A stretch of 64,000 nt of DNA, taken from the IMG/VR virus record IMGVR_UViG_3300009128_000011, positions 1-64,000 of that record; one strand, 5' to 3'. The position numbers and the translations under genes were made by a program. Shown one piece after another: positions 7,986 through 15,697 of the stretch. Origin of the DNA: a virus. A model generated the notes under the pieces. It worked only from the letters and a program-made list of their open reading frames with translations, was not told where the DNA came from and did not search any database. How positions within the stretch are numbered: position 1 is the stretch's first letter; each line of letters opens with the position of its first letter.

Positions 7986-8816
7986 ATGGAGAAAGTTGAC
8001 ATCTGCGTTTTCCACAAAGACTGCATGGACGGAGTCGCCGCGGCCTGGGCCGTCTGGCTCAAGCACCCCGAGGCCAAGTTCGTCCCCCTGGAGTACGGCG
8101 TCCCCCCGGCACTCGAGACCTTCGGCGGCCACCACGTCGTCCTGGTCGACTTCTCCTACCCGCGTCACGAGCTGGAGCACATCCGGCGAGTCGCCGGCAG
8201 TCTGCTCGTCCTCGACCACCACAAGACCGCCCAGGCCGACCTGCAGGACTTCCCCGGAGCGGTCTTCGACCTCGACAAGGCCGGGTGCCGGCTGGCGTGG
8301 GAGCAGTTCCACCCAGGCGAAGCCGCGCCCTGGGTGATCGACTACGTGGAGGATCGGGACCTGTGGCGGTGGAAGCTCCCAGACAGCGAAGCCGTCAGCG
8401 CTGGTCTGGCGCTCCACGGGATCCCGACACATCCTCACGACTTCGAGCCACTGGCAGCGGGGCAACAGGGAGACGCCGACTGGTGCCACCTGGTGCAGTG
8501 CGGGGAGGTCGTTCTCACCTGCCGCGCCGCCCTCGCCCGCGCCATCTCCCTGACCGCCTACACCGTCGAGATGGGGGACGAGCAGGTCCCCATCGCCACC
8601 TGTCCCAAGCTCCTGGCCTCCGAGGTCGGAGAGCTGCTGGCCGACGGGATGCCCTTCGGCGCCACCTGGCACCAGCGACATGACGGCCGCATCGTCGTCG
8701 AACTCCGGTCCCGGGAAGGGGGCACCGACGTCTCCGAGGTCGCCAAGCTGTACGGAGGAGGAGGCCACCGGCACGCTGCTGGGTTCGTGACCGACCGGCC
8801 TTGGTGGCTGCGATGA
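7986..8816 (+). CDS. DHH-family phosphoesterase
   Basis: 276 residues. Contains the DHH superfamily metal motifs: FHKDCMDGVAAAW (motif I, D at the third position of KDCMD), VLVDFSYP (motif II), LLVLDHHKTA (the DHH signature) and D-x-x-x-A-G (motif IV region), and ends with a DHHA1 nucleic-acid-binding motif GGGGHRHAAGF. Such enzymes hydrolyse phosphodiester bonds in nanoRNA, ssDNA (RecJ) or cyclic dinucleotides. The length and compact form favour an NrnA-like nanoRNase; degradation of cyclic dinucleotides as a counter-defence is possible but unproven. Confidence 0.85.
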   Translation: MEKVDICVFHKDCMDGVAAAWAVWLKHPEAKFVPLEYGVPPALETFGGHHVVLVDFSYPRHELEHIRRVAGSLLVLDHHKTAQADLQDFPGAVFDLDKAGCRLAWEQFHPGEAAPWVIDYVEDRDLWRWKLPDSEAVSAGLALHGIPTHPHDFEPLAAGQQGDADWCHLVQCGEVVLTCRAALARAISLTAYTVEMGDEQVPIATCPKLLASEVGELLADGMPFGATWHQRHDGRIVVELRSREGGTDVSEVAKLYGGGGHRHAAGFVTDRPWWLR

Positions 8817-9010
8817 GCGGACCCGACCGGGAAGACCTGCTCGACGCCCTCCAGGCCCTCGCCCCCAACCCATGGGCCGAGCCCTGCCGCACCTGCGTCC
8901 ACCTCGACGAGGAGGGGTGCAACGACTGCGGTCGACCGAACTGCGACCTGGTCGACCGGGACGCACCGGACGCCACCGGCGACTGCACCGACTACGAGGA
9001 CGGGAGGTAG
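8813..9010 (+). CDS. Small Cys-rich protein
   Basis: 65 residues with C-R-T-C, C-N-D-C, C-D and a final C, likely binding one or two zinc ions. ATG 8813 overlaps the DHH stop (ATGA). No family recognised. Confidence 0.6.
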   Translation: MSGPDREDLLDALQALAPNPWAEPCRTCVHLDEEGCNDCGRPNCDLVDRDAPDATGDCTDYEDGR

Positions 9011-9014
9011 GGGC

Positions 9015-9374
9015 GTGAACTGCACGCACGACTGGGACCACGAGTTCGCCGGGTGCACCGCCGACGGTGGGACCGTGATGGTGCTCCGGGCTCGGGGATC
9101 CGGCATCACGGAGGCCACGCACCGGCTGCAGAACGCCCTCGACGACTTCGGCACCGCCACCTACGACAACGTCGGCCGCATCGGGCAGATCGCCGAGGAC
9201 ATCCGCAGGGCAGAGGCCCAGGTCCAGGCCATGCTCCGCAACGCCGAGATGTCCAGGGTCGGCCCCGAGCTGGACCTGCGCCCGACCCCCCGCCCGCGGA
9301 TCTCCCGCTGGCCCGAGCACGCGCTGCAACGACGGTTCGCCCGGAGGGACCGGGCGCTGGCGGTGAAGGCGTGA
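9015..9374 (+). CDS. Hypothetical protein, 119 residues
   Basis: Starts at GTG 9015 with GGGAGG upstream. After a C-T-H-D-W-D-H opening, residues 28-80 form a long predicted helix/coiled coil (ATHRLQNALDDF, IAEDIRRAEAQVQAMLRNAE). The tail is basic. It overlaps the methyltransferase start by GTGA. No family recognised. Confidence 0.6.
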   Translation: MNCTHDWDHEFAGCTADGGTVMVLRARGSGITEATHRLQNALDDFGTATYDNVGRIGQIAEDIRRAEAQVQAMLRNAEMSRVGPELDLRPTPRPRISRWPEHALQRRFARRDRALAVKA

Positions 9375-10537
9375 ACTACGCCGAGACCGTCGCCCCCTTC
9401 GTCGACCGCTGCCTGTTCGGGGACGCGCTGGACCGGCTCCGGGGCGTCCCCGACGGCGTGGTGCATTCGTGCTGTACGAGCCCCCCCTACTGGGGCCTTC
9501 GGGACTATTCAGCAGAGGGACAACTCGGCCTCGAAGCGACGCCGGCCGAGTACGTCGACAAGCTCGTCACCATCCTCCGGGAAGTCCGCCGCGTCCTCCG
9601 GCCCGACGGCACCCTCTGGCTCAACCTGGGGGACTCGTACAGCGGCAGCGGCGTCAACGACGGCACGAAGTCCCCGGGGCTGTCCAAGGCAGCGGCCCGC
9701 GGCAACCCGCAGAAGCGCCCCGGCGCGAACCGGTGGTCCTGCCCGCTGCCCCGGAAGAACCTCGTCGGCATCCCCTGGCGCGTCGCCTTCGCCCTCCAGG
9801 ACGACGGCTGGGTGCTCCGCTCGGACATCGTGTGGGCCAAGCCGTCCTGCATGCCAGAGTCTGTCACGGACCGGCCAGTGCGGTCGCACGAGTACGTCTT
9901 TCTGCTCGCGCCGGGGCCCGTGTACCACTACGACGCGGTGGCGGTGCGGGAGGGGGATAGCGGGGCCCCGGCAGGGAACACCGAGCGGAAGGTAGCGGAC
10001 GGGACAGAGGGGCGACTTGCTACCCACGCAGGGCGCGGTGTCCCGTGGAAGCCCGGTAGCGGCCGCAACCAGCGCGATGTCTGGACGATCAGCACGAAGC
10101 CGTACGCCAAGGCCCACTTCGCCGTCTTCCCGCCGGAGTTGCCCAAGCGCTGCATCATGGCGGGCACGAGCGAGAAGGGCTGCTGCCCCGAGTGCGGGGC
10201 GCCGTGGGAGAGGGTGGTGGAGAAGACCGCCGAACCCGACGTGAGCAGCCGAGGCAGTCGCTTCGACAAGGGCAAGACCGGGGTCAACGGCCAAGGGCGA
10301 ACGCTACTAGGAGAGCGGACCACATCCGTCATCACCGGCTGGCGCAGAACCTGCACCTGCGACGCCGGGGATCCGGTGCCTTGCCTGGTGCTGGATCCGT
10401 TCCTCGGCAGCGGCACTACCGCGATGGTGGCCCAGGACCTCGGGCGGCGCTGGCTCGGGGTCGAGCTGAATCGGGACTACGAGGCGCTCCAGCGGGAGAG
10501 GACGCAGCAGCTCGGGCTGCTGGGGTACGTGCCTTGA
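9371..10537 (+). CDS. DNA methyltransferase, beta class (probably N4-cytosine or N6-adenine)
   Basis: 388 residues. The catalytic motif TSPPYWGLRDY lies near residue 36 and the S-adenosylmethionine motif DPFLGSGTT near residue 342, i.e. catalytic motif first, the beta-class order. The S-P-P-Y form is most frequent in N4-cytosine enzymes but N6-adenine cannot be excluded. A Cys-rich insertion (CCPECGAPW ... CTCD) between the two motifs is probably a zinc site. No cognate endonuclease gene adjoins it, so it is an orphan enzyme, likely protecting phage DNA or marking it. Confidence 0.88.
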   Translation: MNYAETVAPFVDRCLFGDALDRLRGVPDGVVHSCCTSPPYWGLRDYSAEGQLGLEATPAEYVDKLVTILREVRRVLRPDGTLWLNLGDSYSGSGVNDGTKSPGLSKAAARGNPQKRPGANRWSCPLPRKNLVGIPWRVAFALQDDGWVLRSDIVWAKPSCMPESVTDRPVRSHEYVFLLAPGPVYHYDAVAVREGDSGAPAGNTERKVADGTEGRLATHAGRGVPWKPGSGRNQRDVWTISTKPYAKAHFAVFPPELPKRCIMAGTSEKGCCPECGAPWERVVEKTAEPDVSSRGSRFDKGKTGVNGQGRTLLGERTTSVITGWRRTCTCDAGDPVPCLVLDPFLGSGTTAMVAQDLGRRWLGVELNRDYEALQRERTQQLGLLGYVP

Positions 10538-10815
10538 CCCCTTCCGCCCCCGACTGCCGCGCCTGCGGTGCCTGCTGCGGCACCGACGACGAGAACCGCT
10601 GCGGCTACCTCCACGGCACCATCGGAGAGCACGTCACCTGCGGGAGGTACGACAGCCCCAGCCGACCGCGCATCTGCGGTCTGTTCCCCCGCGACGACCC
10701 CGTCTGCCACCTCGCACGCTTCGAGCGCCTCGGCATCCCATGCGACGCCGAGACCCTCCGCAAGGGGGAGCGGCAGTTCGAGGAGCTCACCGCACTGCTG
10801 GAGCCGCTGCCATGA
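10534..10815 (+). CDS. CxxCGxCC protein (YkgJ-like metal-binding)
   Basis: 93 residues starting at TTG 10534, which overlaps the methyltransferase stop as TTGA. The signature CRACGACC followed by CGYL, C-G-R-Y and C-G-L-F matches small YkgJ-like putative zinc/iron-chelating proteins. Role unknown. The unusual TTG start is chosen because no ATG/GTG is available in frame before the cysteines. Confidence 0.65.
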   Translation: MTPSAPDCRACGACCGTDDENRCGYLHGTIGEHVTCGRYDSPSRPRICGLFPRDDPVCHLARFERLGIPCDAETLRKGERQFEELTALLEPLP

Positions 10816-11018
10816 CACCTCCAGACCACCCTCCCCTCACCCCCTCCGAAGCCCTCCACGTCGCCCGTGCCGTCCTCCTCGCCGCTGCCGGCGACGACGC
10901 AGGCGACCCGCGGGCAGGAGGGGACTGGGAGGTCGTCAGGCTCGCCGCGGACGTGCTGGGGCACCTGGGGGAGGCGGTGGGGGAGAGCGTCGCTCGACCT
11001 CCTCGACGAACGAGGTAA
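10812..11018 (+). CDS. Small hypothetical protein, 68 residues
   Basis: ATG 10812 overlaps the preceding stop (ATGA). The sequence has two Ala/Leu-rich helices (ALHVARAVLLAAA, VVRLAADVLGHLGEAVG). Its last 83 bases overlap the minus-strand gene ending at 10,936; both frames look plausible, so this is a convergent tail-to-tail overlap. Last gene of the plus-strand early operon. Confidence 0.55.
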   Translation: MTPPDHPPLTPSEALHVARAVLLAAAGDDAGDPRAGGDWEVVRLAADVLGHLGEAVGESVARPPRRTR

Positions 11019-11241
11019 ACGGCCCCGGAGGCTCCGGCTCGAACTCCGCGCACTCCAGAGCCCCCGCGCACATCGGACAGTCGTCCCCCCTCCTGATCAC
11101 GTGCCGCGGCGTCACGATGCGTCCCCGGTCGTCGCTCAGCAAGCCACCCTCTCCGGACTGCCAGAGGCAGTCCGGGCACTCGAGCAGCACCGTGTCCGGA
11201 CCCATGTCGCAGGGGATGATCTCGACCGTCAAGCGTCCCAC
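10936..11241 (-). CDS. Small zinc-ribbon protein
   Basis: 101 residues beginning at GTG 11,241, one base after the primase stop. Two C-x2-C pairs (CPDC near residue 22, CPMC near 54) suggest a zinc ribbon; the C-terminus is a poly-Pro/Arg tail. It would be co-transcribed with the primase. No specific family recognised. Confidence 0.65.
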   Translation of the reverse strand: MGRLTVEIIPCDMGPDTVLLECPDCLWQSGEGGLLSDDRGRIVTPRHVIRRGDDCPMCAGALECAEFEPEPPGPFTSFVEEVERRSPPPPPPGAPARPRRA

Positions 11242-11242
11242 G

Positions 11243-13852
11243 TCAGTACCACTCCTGCTGCTGGGGCTCGGCCTGCGCTGGTGGCGCCGGCTCGCCCTTC
11301 ACCCCCTCGAGCCCGAGCTGCCCCCGGGGCGGCGACAGGACCGAGTAGCGCACGTTGCCTCGGCGGTCCTTGTCCTCGTACCAGGGGTGTGCCTTGAGGA
11401 TGTCCGTGATCCGGCGCACCTCCCAGTCTGCGTACTCCGACCGAGCCGGCATCGCCGCCGACAGCGCCGTCGCGTTGAGGAACAGCCGACGCCCGTTCGG
11501 ATCCCAGCCGCCGAGCAAGAGCGGAAGGTCGACTGCCGTGCTCCCTGTCCCGATGCTGCGTCGGACCGTTGTCAGACGCCTGCTCCCGTGGTCATCCAGA
11601 ACCGCCAGCGGGACGTCCAGCACGTACTCCAGGAAGCGTTGCTCTTGAGGCCCCGACTCCCGCAGCTCCTCACATGCCCCTGCCTCGTAGGACTGTAGCA
11701 GCGCCTCCCACGGCTCCCCCAGCATCTTGAGCATCATCGCCGCGGGGATCACGTTGCGCGCCAGCCGCACGGGGATCCCCGCCTCGTCTGCCCCCCTCCT
11801 GACCGTCTCGTACTCGTCCAGAAACCGTGGGGCGTGACAGGCGAGCCCCCACGACACCACCGGCCGCAGCCTGGCGAGCAACTCCTCCTGCCCCGCCAGC
11901 GGGCTGGCGTGCCCGGGCTCCTGCACTGTCCGCACCTGCCAGAACCGGTTGAGATCCTGGTCCTGCGGCGGCCCCGAGATCCCCGAGTAGATGAGCGGGC
12001 CGAGCAGCCGGCACCGCTCCACCTTGCTCGACCGGTTGATCGTGCCCCGGGTCATGTACCCGACCCGGTACATATCGAAGATCAGGTCCCGCTGCCGCAG
12101 CGACCGCGGGTTGTTCTCCACGTCGTCCATCACGCACGCCGCCGACTTGTTCCCGAACTCCTGCATGAGCGTGTACGGCGTGGCGTTTCCCAGCTCCAAG
12201 ATGTGCTCCGACAGGGCGAACAGCGCCGTGCACAGGTTCGACTTCCCGCTGTTCGTCTGCCCCTGGATCCACACCCAGGGGGGCTCCCCGGGGATCGCCG
12301 GCGTCAGCGGCACCGTCAGCGTCGTGGCGGCCAGGAAGTACGGCACCAGCGCGCTGTCGAACGTCCACCGGCCGAACAGCTCGCACAGCTCGTGGTAGGC
12401 CGCCCGGATCTCGTCCGGCGTGTGCACCGACGGCGTCGACCGCACCTTGCCGCTCGGCGCCGAGAAGTGGCCAGCCACGATGGGGGCCGGCAGCCGCTCC
12501 CACGCGCTGCCCGAGAAGACGAACGTCCCCGCCTTGGAGATCGCCGCCACCTCGTCGCCCAGTAGGTGTACCCCGTCGGCGATCTCGTCCTCCGGCACCG
12601 GCTCCGAGCATACCTGGCCGAGGATCTCCGCCACCTGGTTGCGCGCCTTCTTCTCGTCGAACCGCTTGAACACCCGCTTGACGTTGCCCTCGTCGTCCTT
12701 CTTGTCCTCCCACACAGCCCCGAGCTTGTGCTTCGCGCTCTCCCACTTCGGGCCCAGCGCCACGCCGAGACGGGTCTCGTTCGTCGCCTGGTTGATCGGG
12801 ATCTCCACCCGGCGGTCCCGGTAGCACACCAGTGACCCGCCCAGGCTCCCGATGGGCAACACGCTCCCGAACAGCTTGCGCCACCGGGCCAGCGGGCGGA
12901 GCTGCGCCACGATGTCGTCCGGCAGGCTCGACGCCCCCGCCACCTGGTCCCCCTTCTCCAGGCGCTTGATCTGGTTGTCCACGCACCGGGTGTAGCTGCG
13001 CCGGCGGTCGCTGTCAGGATCCTGCTCCACCCCCTGGCGCCGGCACACCTCGTCGATGATGCGCAACAGGCCCTCGCGGTCGTAGTGCTGCTTGAGCAGC
13101 AGACCCGTGACCGACCGCCACGTGATCGTTCGCGACTTGCCGTCTGGCGTGCCAGGCCCACCGCTGAAGGGGACGAACGGTACGAGCACCGCGACGATAC
13201 GTGCCCGATAGAAGGCCTCCACCCCGTCGTCCCACCGCAGCCCCCCCTCGTACTTCGGGGCAAGGCGCTCCGCAGGCTTCGGCTCCCAATCGCCGATGTC
13301 CTCCACGGCGTCGAGCAGCTCGCCAAGCTCGTGGTGAGAGACCGGCTCGCGCGGTGGGGACGACGGGTGCGCAGGCAGGTAGTAGACCCGGCTGGCGTCC
13401 TTGCACTTCTCGTCGAACGCCCCGTCCCACTCCTCGTACCACTTCGCCCACAGGGTGGCGTGCACCGCCGAACTGACCGGCGTTGCCAGCGGGAGGACCA
13501 CCCGGAACCGGTCGCATGCAGGCGCAACGAAGTTGCCCTTGTCGTCGTACTTGTCCACCCAGTGGGAATAGGAGGTGTGCAGGACGTACTCGAGCCCCAG
13601 GCTCTCCAGGTGGCGCATCACCTCGGGGATCGTGATGTTCTCGTCGAAGTCCAAGACGAGGGCCGTGACCTGCTCCACGCCCTCCTTCGCCCGCGTCTGC
13701 CCCGTCGGGTAGACCGTCGGGCTCCACAGCACCCCTTCCTTCCTGTCGCGCTCGTCGAACTCCATGAAGGGGTCCGGCCAGTCTACGCCAAGCGGCCTGG
13801 GTACGTTGTCCTTGAGGTTGTCGAAGCGGTCAGCAGCGAACGTGTCAAGCAC
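11243..13852 (-). CDS. Archaeo-eukaryotic-type primase fused to a P-loop ATPase/helicase
   Basis: An 869-residue protein that probably primes and drives phage replication. The N-terminal third has AEP/PrimPol features: LVLDFDE (DxD at 68-70), HTSYSH (92-97), RFRVVLPL (115-122) and ASRVYYLP (153-160). The C-terminal half has a P-loop GQTNSGKS (531-538), an acidic Walker-B-like MDDVENN, and downstream Arg-rich motifs, in the manner of phage primase-helicase (SF3/D5-like or DnaB-like) proteins. Start GTG 13,852 has only a weak ribosome site, but a 15-codon reading frame with a good site overlaps it, suggesting translational coupling. The putative origin lies just upstream. Confidence 0.8.
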   Translation of the reverse strand: MLDTFAADRFDNLKDNVPRPLGVDWPDPFMEFDERDRKEGVLWSPTVYPTGQTRAKEGVEQVTALVLDFDENITIPEVMRHLESLGLEYVLHTSYSHWVDKYDDKGNFVAPACDRFRVVLPLATPVSSAVHATLWAKWYEEWDGAFDEKCKDASRVYYLPAHPSSPPREPVSHHELGELLDAVEDIGDWEPKPAERLAPKYEGGLRWDDGVEAFYRARIVAVLVPFVPFSGGPGTPDGKSRTITWRSVTGLLLKQHYDREGLLRIIDEVCRRQGVEQDPDSDRRRSYTRCVDNQIKRLEKGDQVAGASSLPDDIVAQLRPLARWRKLFGSVLPIGSLGGSLVCYRDRRVEIPINQATNETRLGVALGPKWESAKHKLGAVWEDKKDDEGNVKRVFKRFDEKKARNQVAEILGQVCSEPVPEDEIADGVHLLGDEVAAISKAGTFVFSGSAWERLPAPIVAGHFSAPSGKVRSTPSVHTPDEIRAAYHELCELFGRWTFDSALVPYFLAATTLTVPLTPAIPGEPPWVWIQGQTNSGKSNLCTALFALSEHILELGNATPYTLMQEFGNKSAACVMDDVENNPRSLRQRDLIFDMYRVGYMTRGTINRSSKVERCRLLGPLIYSGISGPPQDQDLNRFWQVRTVQEPGHASPLAGQEELLARLRPVVSWGLACHAPRFLDEYETVRRGADEAGIPVRLARNVIPAAMMLKMLGEPWEALLQSYEAGACEELRESGPQEQRFLEYVLDVPLAVLDDHGSRRLTTVRRSIGTGSTAVDLPLLLGGWDPNGRRLFLNATALSAAMPARSEYADWEVRRITDILKAHPWYEDKDRRGNVRYSVLSPPRGQLGLEGVKGEPAPPAQAEPQQQEWY

Positions 13853-13892
13853 GACGCGTCCACGCGACAGCCGAGGGGGTCTGGGTCAGCAT
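13845..13892 (-). CDS. Possible leader peptide coupled to primase
   Basis: MLTQTPSAVAWTRRA, 15 codons, starts at ATG 13,892 preceded by AGGGAG at an ideal 5-base distance. Its stop lies 5 bases inside the primase gene, which lacks a good ribosome site of its own. Ribosomes terminating here could restart at the primase GTG. The peptide itself need not have a function; it could also be a chance ORF. Confidence 0.35.
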   Translation of the reverse strand: MLTQTPSAVAWTRRA

Positions 13893-14546
13893 GCGGTCTC
13901 CCTGTCGACAACGACGGGCCCGGGGCCGGTCAGGGGCGACAGGGAGTCCGTAGAACCCTGCCGGCCAACCGGCCCGCCTCGCCCTCGGGTCGCGACCCCC
14001 GAGGACTGGAATGACTCCAGGATGCCCCAGCCCCGCCTCGGCGTCAACCAACCGGCCCGACCTCAGCCAGGTCGCCAGGTCTCAAGTCGACCTGGCTGAG
14101 ACCTGGCTGAGTAGATCCGGGGGGTCTAACTATCTATTACTATTATAGATCTTCTTCTACTACTACTACTGCTCAGCCAGGTCGCCAGGTATAGGGGTCT
14201 ACGTGAATTACATGCGGAGAAGGAGAGGGAGGAGATCGGATCCGTGATCGGGTCATGTGAATAGGCACGCATCGCGCTCTAGACCTGGCGACCTGGCTGA
14301 GAGTCGACGAATCGGCAACGATCAAGGATGGTTAGGCCTCAGCCAGGTCGCGGTCTTCCTCTGGCTGAGACCCGGCGAGATGCCCCACAACGACCGACGC
14401 CCCCGACCATGGGGCGTGGCAGGGGGCGTCAGTCCCGTCAGGCCACGGATCAGCGTCCCGACGGTGCCAAGGTGCCCGGGGACAGGAGTCGCCCGAGCTC
14501 TTGACGCCAGGCTACCACCCCCCGCCGGAGGCGAGCAAGGGAGGGG
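13893..14546. other. Non-coding region with putative replication origin
   Basis: About 650 bases without a convincing gene between the primase and the next minus-strand gene. It holds the repeat cluster listed separately, an AT-rich core at 14,126-14,172 in otherwise very GC-rich DNA (TATCTATTACTATTATAGAT), and CCCTGTCG...CGACAGGG arms at about 13,908-13,947. The position directly upstream of the primase, repeats, and a melting-prone core together suggest an origin of replication. Possible reading frames across it (for example 14,257-14,658) translate the repeats in varying frames and are not credible. Confidence 0.55.
14062..14369. repeat. Iteron-like direct and inverted repeats
   Basis: The 19-mer CTCAGCCAGGTCGCCAGGT occurs exactly at 14,062-14,080 and 14,172-14,190 and as its exact reverse complement at 14,283-14,301. 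Shorter pieces are at 14,089-14,100 and 14,101-14,111 (two tandem inverted ACCTGGCTGAG), 14,338-14,351 (direct CTCAGCCAGGTCGC) and 14,361-14,369 (inverted CTGGCTGAG). The second full copy abuts the AT-rich core. Such clusters usually bind an initiator or regulator protein. Confidence 0.85.
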
Positions 14547-14882
14547 CTACAGGGCCAGGATCTCCCAGTACAGCCCGTGTTCGTCCCGGCCGACTGCGCC
14601 GAGGCCGATGGCGAACTTCCGCCGGATGGCGTCGAGGGATGGGAAGGGGATGCAGTAGGAGGCGTAGCCCCCTGCCTGCCGGTTCATCAGTCCCCATCCC
14701 CCTTCGGGCAGCGGGCGCGCTACCGTATCGCAGAACAGGCGCGTAGTGCCCGAAGGCAGGCTATTGACCCGCTGGCGGACCCATCCGGCGCCTCGCTCAT
14801 CGATGCCCTCCCCCGGCCTGACCGCATCCCGGGCCTCCCGCTCGTTCTTCGCCGCGAAGCGGTTCTCTGCTGCTGCACTCAT
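14547..14882 (-). CDS. Hypothetical protein, 111 residues
   Basis: Begins ATG 14,882 in an ATGA overlap with the upstream gene. The N-terminus is charged and helical (AAKNEREARDAVRPGEG), followed by beta-like segments (GTTRLFCDTVARP, GLYWEILAL). No family recognised. Last gene of the cluster driven by promoter cassette A, ending beside the putative origin. Confidence 0.65.
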   Translation of the reverse strand: MSAAAENRFAAKNEREARDAVRPGEGIDERGAGWVRQRVNSLPSGTTRLFCDTVARPLPEGGWGLMNRQAGGYASYCIPFPSLDAIRRKFAIGLGAVGRDEHGLYWEILAL

Positions 14883-15328
14883 GCCGTCCTCCGAGTCGTC
14901 AGCGCCTGCTCCAGGTCCCGGACCGCACCGGCCACGCCGCCGGGCCCGTACTGGATGCCCATGGTGTAGATCTCCTCCCCGTCAGCGTCCCGGGCCAGCT
15001 CGATCCGGCCGGCCTTCGCCGCCGCCTTGTCGATGGCCAGGAAGCCCTGAGTCCCGAGGTCCACCCGGTAGGTGTCCCCCCCCCAGGCCGTCACCTCCGC
15101 CCGGTGACCCTGCACCTCGATCACCCGGCACGGCAGCGCCGGCCCCGGCGTCCCCTGCGTCCCACCCATCCCGCTGTCCCGGTACACGTGACCCGGAGGC
15201 ACCAGCCCCAGCCCGCCGCACTCGAAGCACTCGCCGCTCGCGACGTGCTTGAACTGCGGGAGGTACCCCGTCCCGCCGCAGCGGGTGCAGCGCTCGGTCG
15301 GGTCCGCGAGGTCGTTGGTCGTCGGCAT
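14879..15328 (-). CDS. Protein with DnaJ-type zinc repeats
   Basis: 149 residues. Two CxxCGGxG units (CTRCGGTGY near residue 14, CFECGGLGL near 34) are the zinc-finger repeats of DnaJ and related small binding proteins; the rest is beta-rich (CRVIEVQGHRAEVTAWGG, TYRVDLG) and ends in a helix. It lacks a J domain, so chaperone activity is not implied. ATG 15,328 directly follows the preceding stop. Confidence 0.68.
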   Translation of the reverse strand: MPTTNDLADPTERCTRCGGTGYLPQFKHVASGECFECGGLGLVPPGHVYRDSGMGGTQGTPGPALPCRVIEVQGHRAEVTAWGGDTYRVDLGTQGFLAIDKAAAKAGRIELARDADGEEIYTMGIQYGPGGVAGAVRDLEQALTTRRTA

Positions 15329-15598
15329 CTACTTGGCCTCCAGCCGCACCGCCCACCCCCCGTGGCTGTCGCCCACCAGGGTGAGACCGGTGCCGTCGTC
15401 GTACACGGCGACCTCGTCCGTGGCCCACGCCTCGACGAGCAGCTCGCCGAAGAGAAACTCGAGGCCGTTGATCCCGCCGTCCTCGATGCCCACGGCGAAC
15501 CCCTCACCTTCGGCGTTGAGGCGGTCCCATGCACTCGAGGCCATGTTCTGGCACGCCTGCGTGGTGGGGGCGGTGCGGATCATGGTGGCGGTAGGCAT
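15329..15598 (-). CDS. Hypothetical protein, 89 residues, under promoter cassette A
   Basis: Starts at ATG 15,598 with GGGGG seven bases upstream, 33 bases after the predicted transcription start. Composition is acidic with beta-like segments (GEGFAVGIEDGG, LEFLFGELLVEAWATDEVAVYDD, GGWAVRLEAK). No family recognised. First gene of a three-gene minus-strand cluster. An in-frame extension through the promoter is possible on paper but is rejected because it would translate the promoter. Confidence 0.65.
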   Translation of the reverse strand: MPTATMIRTAPTTQACQNMASSAWDRLNAEGEGFAVGIEDGGINGLEFLFGELLVEAWATDEVAVYDDGTGLTLVGDSHGGWAVRLEAK

Positions 15599-15697
15599 CG
15601 TGTCCCCCGTGCTGTTGTGTTCCCTGACCATGCGTACATAGTAGCAACGAACCCGGGGGTCGTCAAGGGAAAAGCGCACGAGGGGCGAGAAAAGATC
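15599..15697 (-). promoter_or_regulatory. Promoter cassette A
   Basis: One of four 99-base cassettes with identical geometry. Read on the minus strand: GATCTTTTCTCG, a GTGCGCTTTTC block, -35 TTGACG (15,661-15,666), exactly 17 bases, -10 TACTAT (15,638-15,643), six bases, then ATGGTCAGGGAACACAACA at the predicted transcription start, and a 33-base leader ending in the gene's ATG. The T-rich tracts may act as an UP element, and the G/C-rich half-sites as an operator. Confidence 0.78.

Noticed and set aside
14062-14369. CRISPR-like array
   Set aside because: Repeats are few, change orientation, vary in length and are unevenly spaced; no cas gene is present.
14257-14658. 133-codon plus-strand frame over the repeat region
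   Set aside because: It runs through the inverted repeats and the following minus-strand gene. Composition is Arg/Pro/Ser-rich and no ribosome site is present.
15599-15697. Cassette read as a conserved N-terminal peptide (DLFSP...MVREHN)
   Set aside because: All four cassettes keep an open frame joined to the gene, so a longer protein was considered. The frame is held by fixed length; conservation centres on promoter boxes, copy C has ATA in place of the inner ATG, and a ribosome site precedes the downstream ATG.
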